A DNA stretch of 7,168 bases from Gammaproteobacteria bacterium. Lineage in GTDB: Bacteria; Pseudomonadota; Gammaproteobacteria; UBA6429; Thiohalophilaceae. The notes below the pieces were generated by a model. The model ran no database searches. It had not been told where the DNA came from and was given only the letters and a program-made list of their open reading frames with translations. Where the stretch lies: positions 1 to 7,168 of the forward strand of contig JAOUOK010000083.1 of assembly GCA_029880425.1 (NCBI GenBank), read 5' to 3'. The position numbers were made by a program, and so were the translations under genes. Shown piece by piece: positions 6,329 through 7,168 of this stretch. The number at the start of each line of letters is the position of its first letter. Position 1 is the stretch's first letter.

Positions 6329-7168
6329 ATGCCGGAACTGATTATTGGTAAGTTATGGGATCGACTGATTAGCGGAGCAGTAGAAGATCGAGATAAAGAA
6401 ACTGTTGTGTTATTTGAAGAGATTGAAAAACCGGCGGGTATCTTGTTTCGTGCATTGGGTGGAGATGCCGGTTTAGCCATCAAAATATCACAGTCCACGC
6501 ATCATCAGGGGAAACGTGGCTGGTTGCAACGTATCGCAAAAAGTGAAGAAAAGATTGAGCTTGCATGGCGTGATCATGCGGCGGTATATCTACCATCAAG
6601 AATAAATTTGTTGCCTGATGCATCACTTAATCGCGAGCTTTATTTTTGGTTAGCAGCACTGGCTGTCGAAATGCGTGAAGGTACCTGGTTTACTGAAAAT
6701 CAGCAGGCAACGATACGTTTGCTGAATAAGTTCCCAGGATTGAAAGTACGATACCAGCGGTTACTTGACGCGGTTTTATCGTTGCGCCCAAAGATAGCGT
6801 CACTTCCTACTGATAATGCTGTTCAGGAAAGTGCACTTCGCCAAGCGCTTGCTACACCTGGGAGTGTGTCGTCATTGCCATTGGCACGTTTTCCCTGGTA
6901 TCCCGTGCATTTATGGTTTCATCCCCTGCCACCATTGAATACTAATACTTCAACAGATTCGCCGACTAGAATTGAAACCTTCGAACACAATGAGAATTCG
7001 CAAGCAACGATTCAGGATGAAAAGCGGCATAAAGCGGAACGGCAGAATGTTCAAGAGCGAAAAGATGGTTTTATGATGTTCTTTCGTGCGGAAAGTATCC
7101 TAACCTGGGCAGAATACATCAAAGTTAATCGACCGATGGATGATGATGAAAATGCAGATGCGAAACGT
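6329..7168 (+). CDS. norD: NorD, nitric oxide reductase activation protein, 3' partial
   Basis: This is an open frame of 280 codons with no stop before the window end. It begins MPELIIGKLWDRLI, 6 bases after norQ. The Shine-Dalgarno sequence is weak (GGTGA at 6314-6318, inside the norQ tail), which suggests translation coupled to norQ. NorD proteins have about 600 or more residues and end in a von Willebrand factor A domain with a MIDAS metal site. That domain lies beyond the window, so only the N-terminal helical part is seen. It includes the conserved-looking segments YLPSRINLLPD (about 91-101), LYFWLAALAVEM (about 109-120) and FPWYPVHLWFHP (about 191-202), and a charged low-complexity stretch (about 205-245, rich in Thr, Ser, Glu and Lys). 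The assignment rests on position after norQ and on the overall NorD/CbbO-like character. Ending exactly on a codon boundary at the window edge is a coincidence of the cut. Confidence 0.88.
   Translation, partial: MPELIIGKLWDRLISGAVEDRDKETVVLFEEIEKPAGILFRALGGDAGLAIKISQSTHHQGKRGWLQRIAKSEEKIELAWRDHAAVYLPSRINLLPDASLNRELYFWLAALAVEMREGTWFTENQQATIRLLNKFPGLKVRYQRLLDAVLSLRPKIASLPTDNAVQESALRQALATPGSVSSLPLARFPWYPVHLWFHPLPPLNTNTSTDSPTRIETFEHNENSQATIQDEKRHKAERQNVQERKDGFMMFFRAESILTWAEYIKVNRPMDDDENADAKR

Overview
The window looks like chromosomal DNA of a gammaproteobacterium-like organism with moderate to low GC. It has AT-rich intergenic DNA, good AGGAG-type ribosome binding sites, an outer-membrane beta-barrel ending in phenylalanine and an outer-membrane lipoprotein, all of which indicate a Gram-negative cell. 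I cannot name the genus. The gene order and protein types would fit a facultatively denitrifying or microaerobic gammaproteobacterium, for example a methylotroph, but that is inference.

Left part (1-1789): the window opens inside a class I glutamine amidotransferase-like gene that started upstream. An AT-rich stretch follows, with a small lipoprotein gene on the minus strand (911-1111) that has its own candidate terminator and an upstream 14-bp palindrome. The 678-bp gap from 1112 to 1789 holds no intact gene. It contains the last codons of a minus-strand IS3-type transposase, a scar of an old insertion sequence, plus several inverted repeats.

Middle part (1790-3365): a histidine- and methionine-rich, secreted beta-barrel protein of the 'transporter / phenol MetA-like' outer-membrane family converges on a small three-helix membrane protein of unknown function. 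Only 37 bp separate the two genes, and an inverted repeat nearly fills that gap.

Right part (3366-7168): this is a cytochrome c-dependent nitric oxide reductase operon, norC-norB-norQ-norD, and norD runs off the window end. NorC (periplasmic haem c) passes electrons to NorB (haem b, haem b3 and a non-haem iron), which reduces two NO to N2O. NorQ (MoxR-type AAA+ ATPase) and NorD work as a pair to activate the enzyme, probably by inserting the non-haem iron. All recognised NorB metal ligands are present, at a constant offset of 7 residues from Pseudomonas numbering. Upstream of norC a 9/10 FNR/DNR/NNR-type box sits about 41 bp before the start site predicted from a good -10 element. This is the geometry of an activator-dependent (class II) promoter switched on by low oxygen or NO.

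I see no clearly new system. The least explained parts are the unknown membrane protein divergent from norC, the His/Met-rich barrel next to it, and the small lipoprotein.
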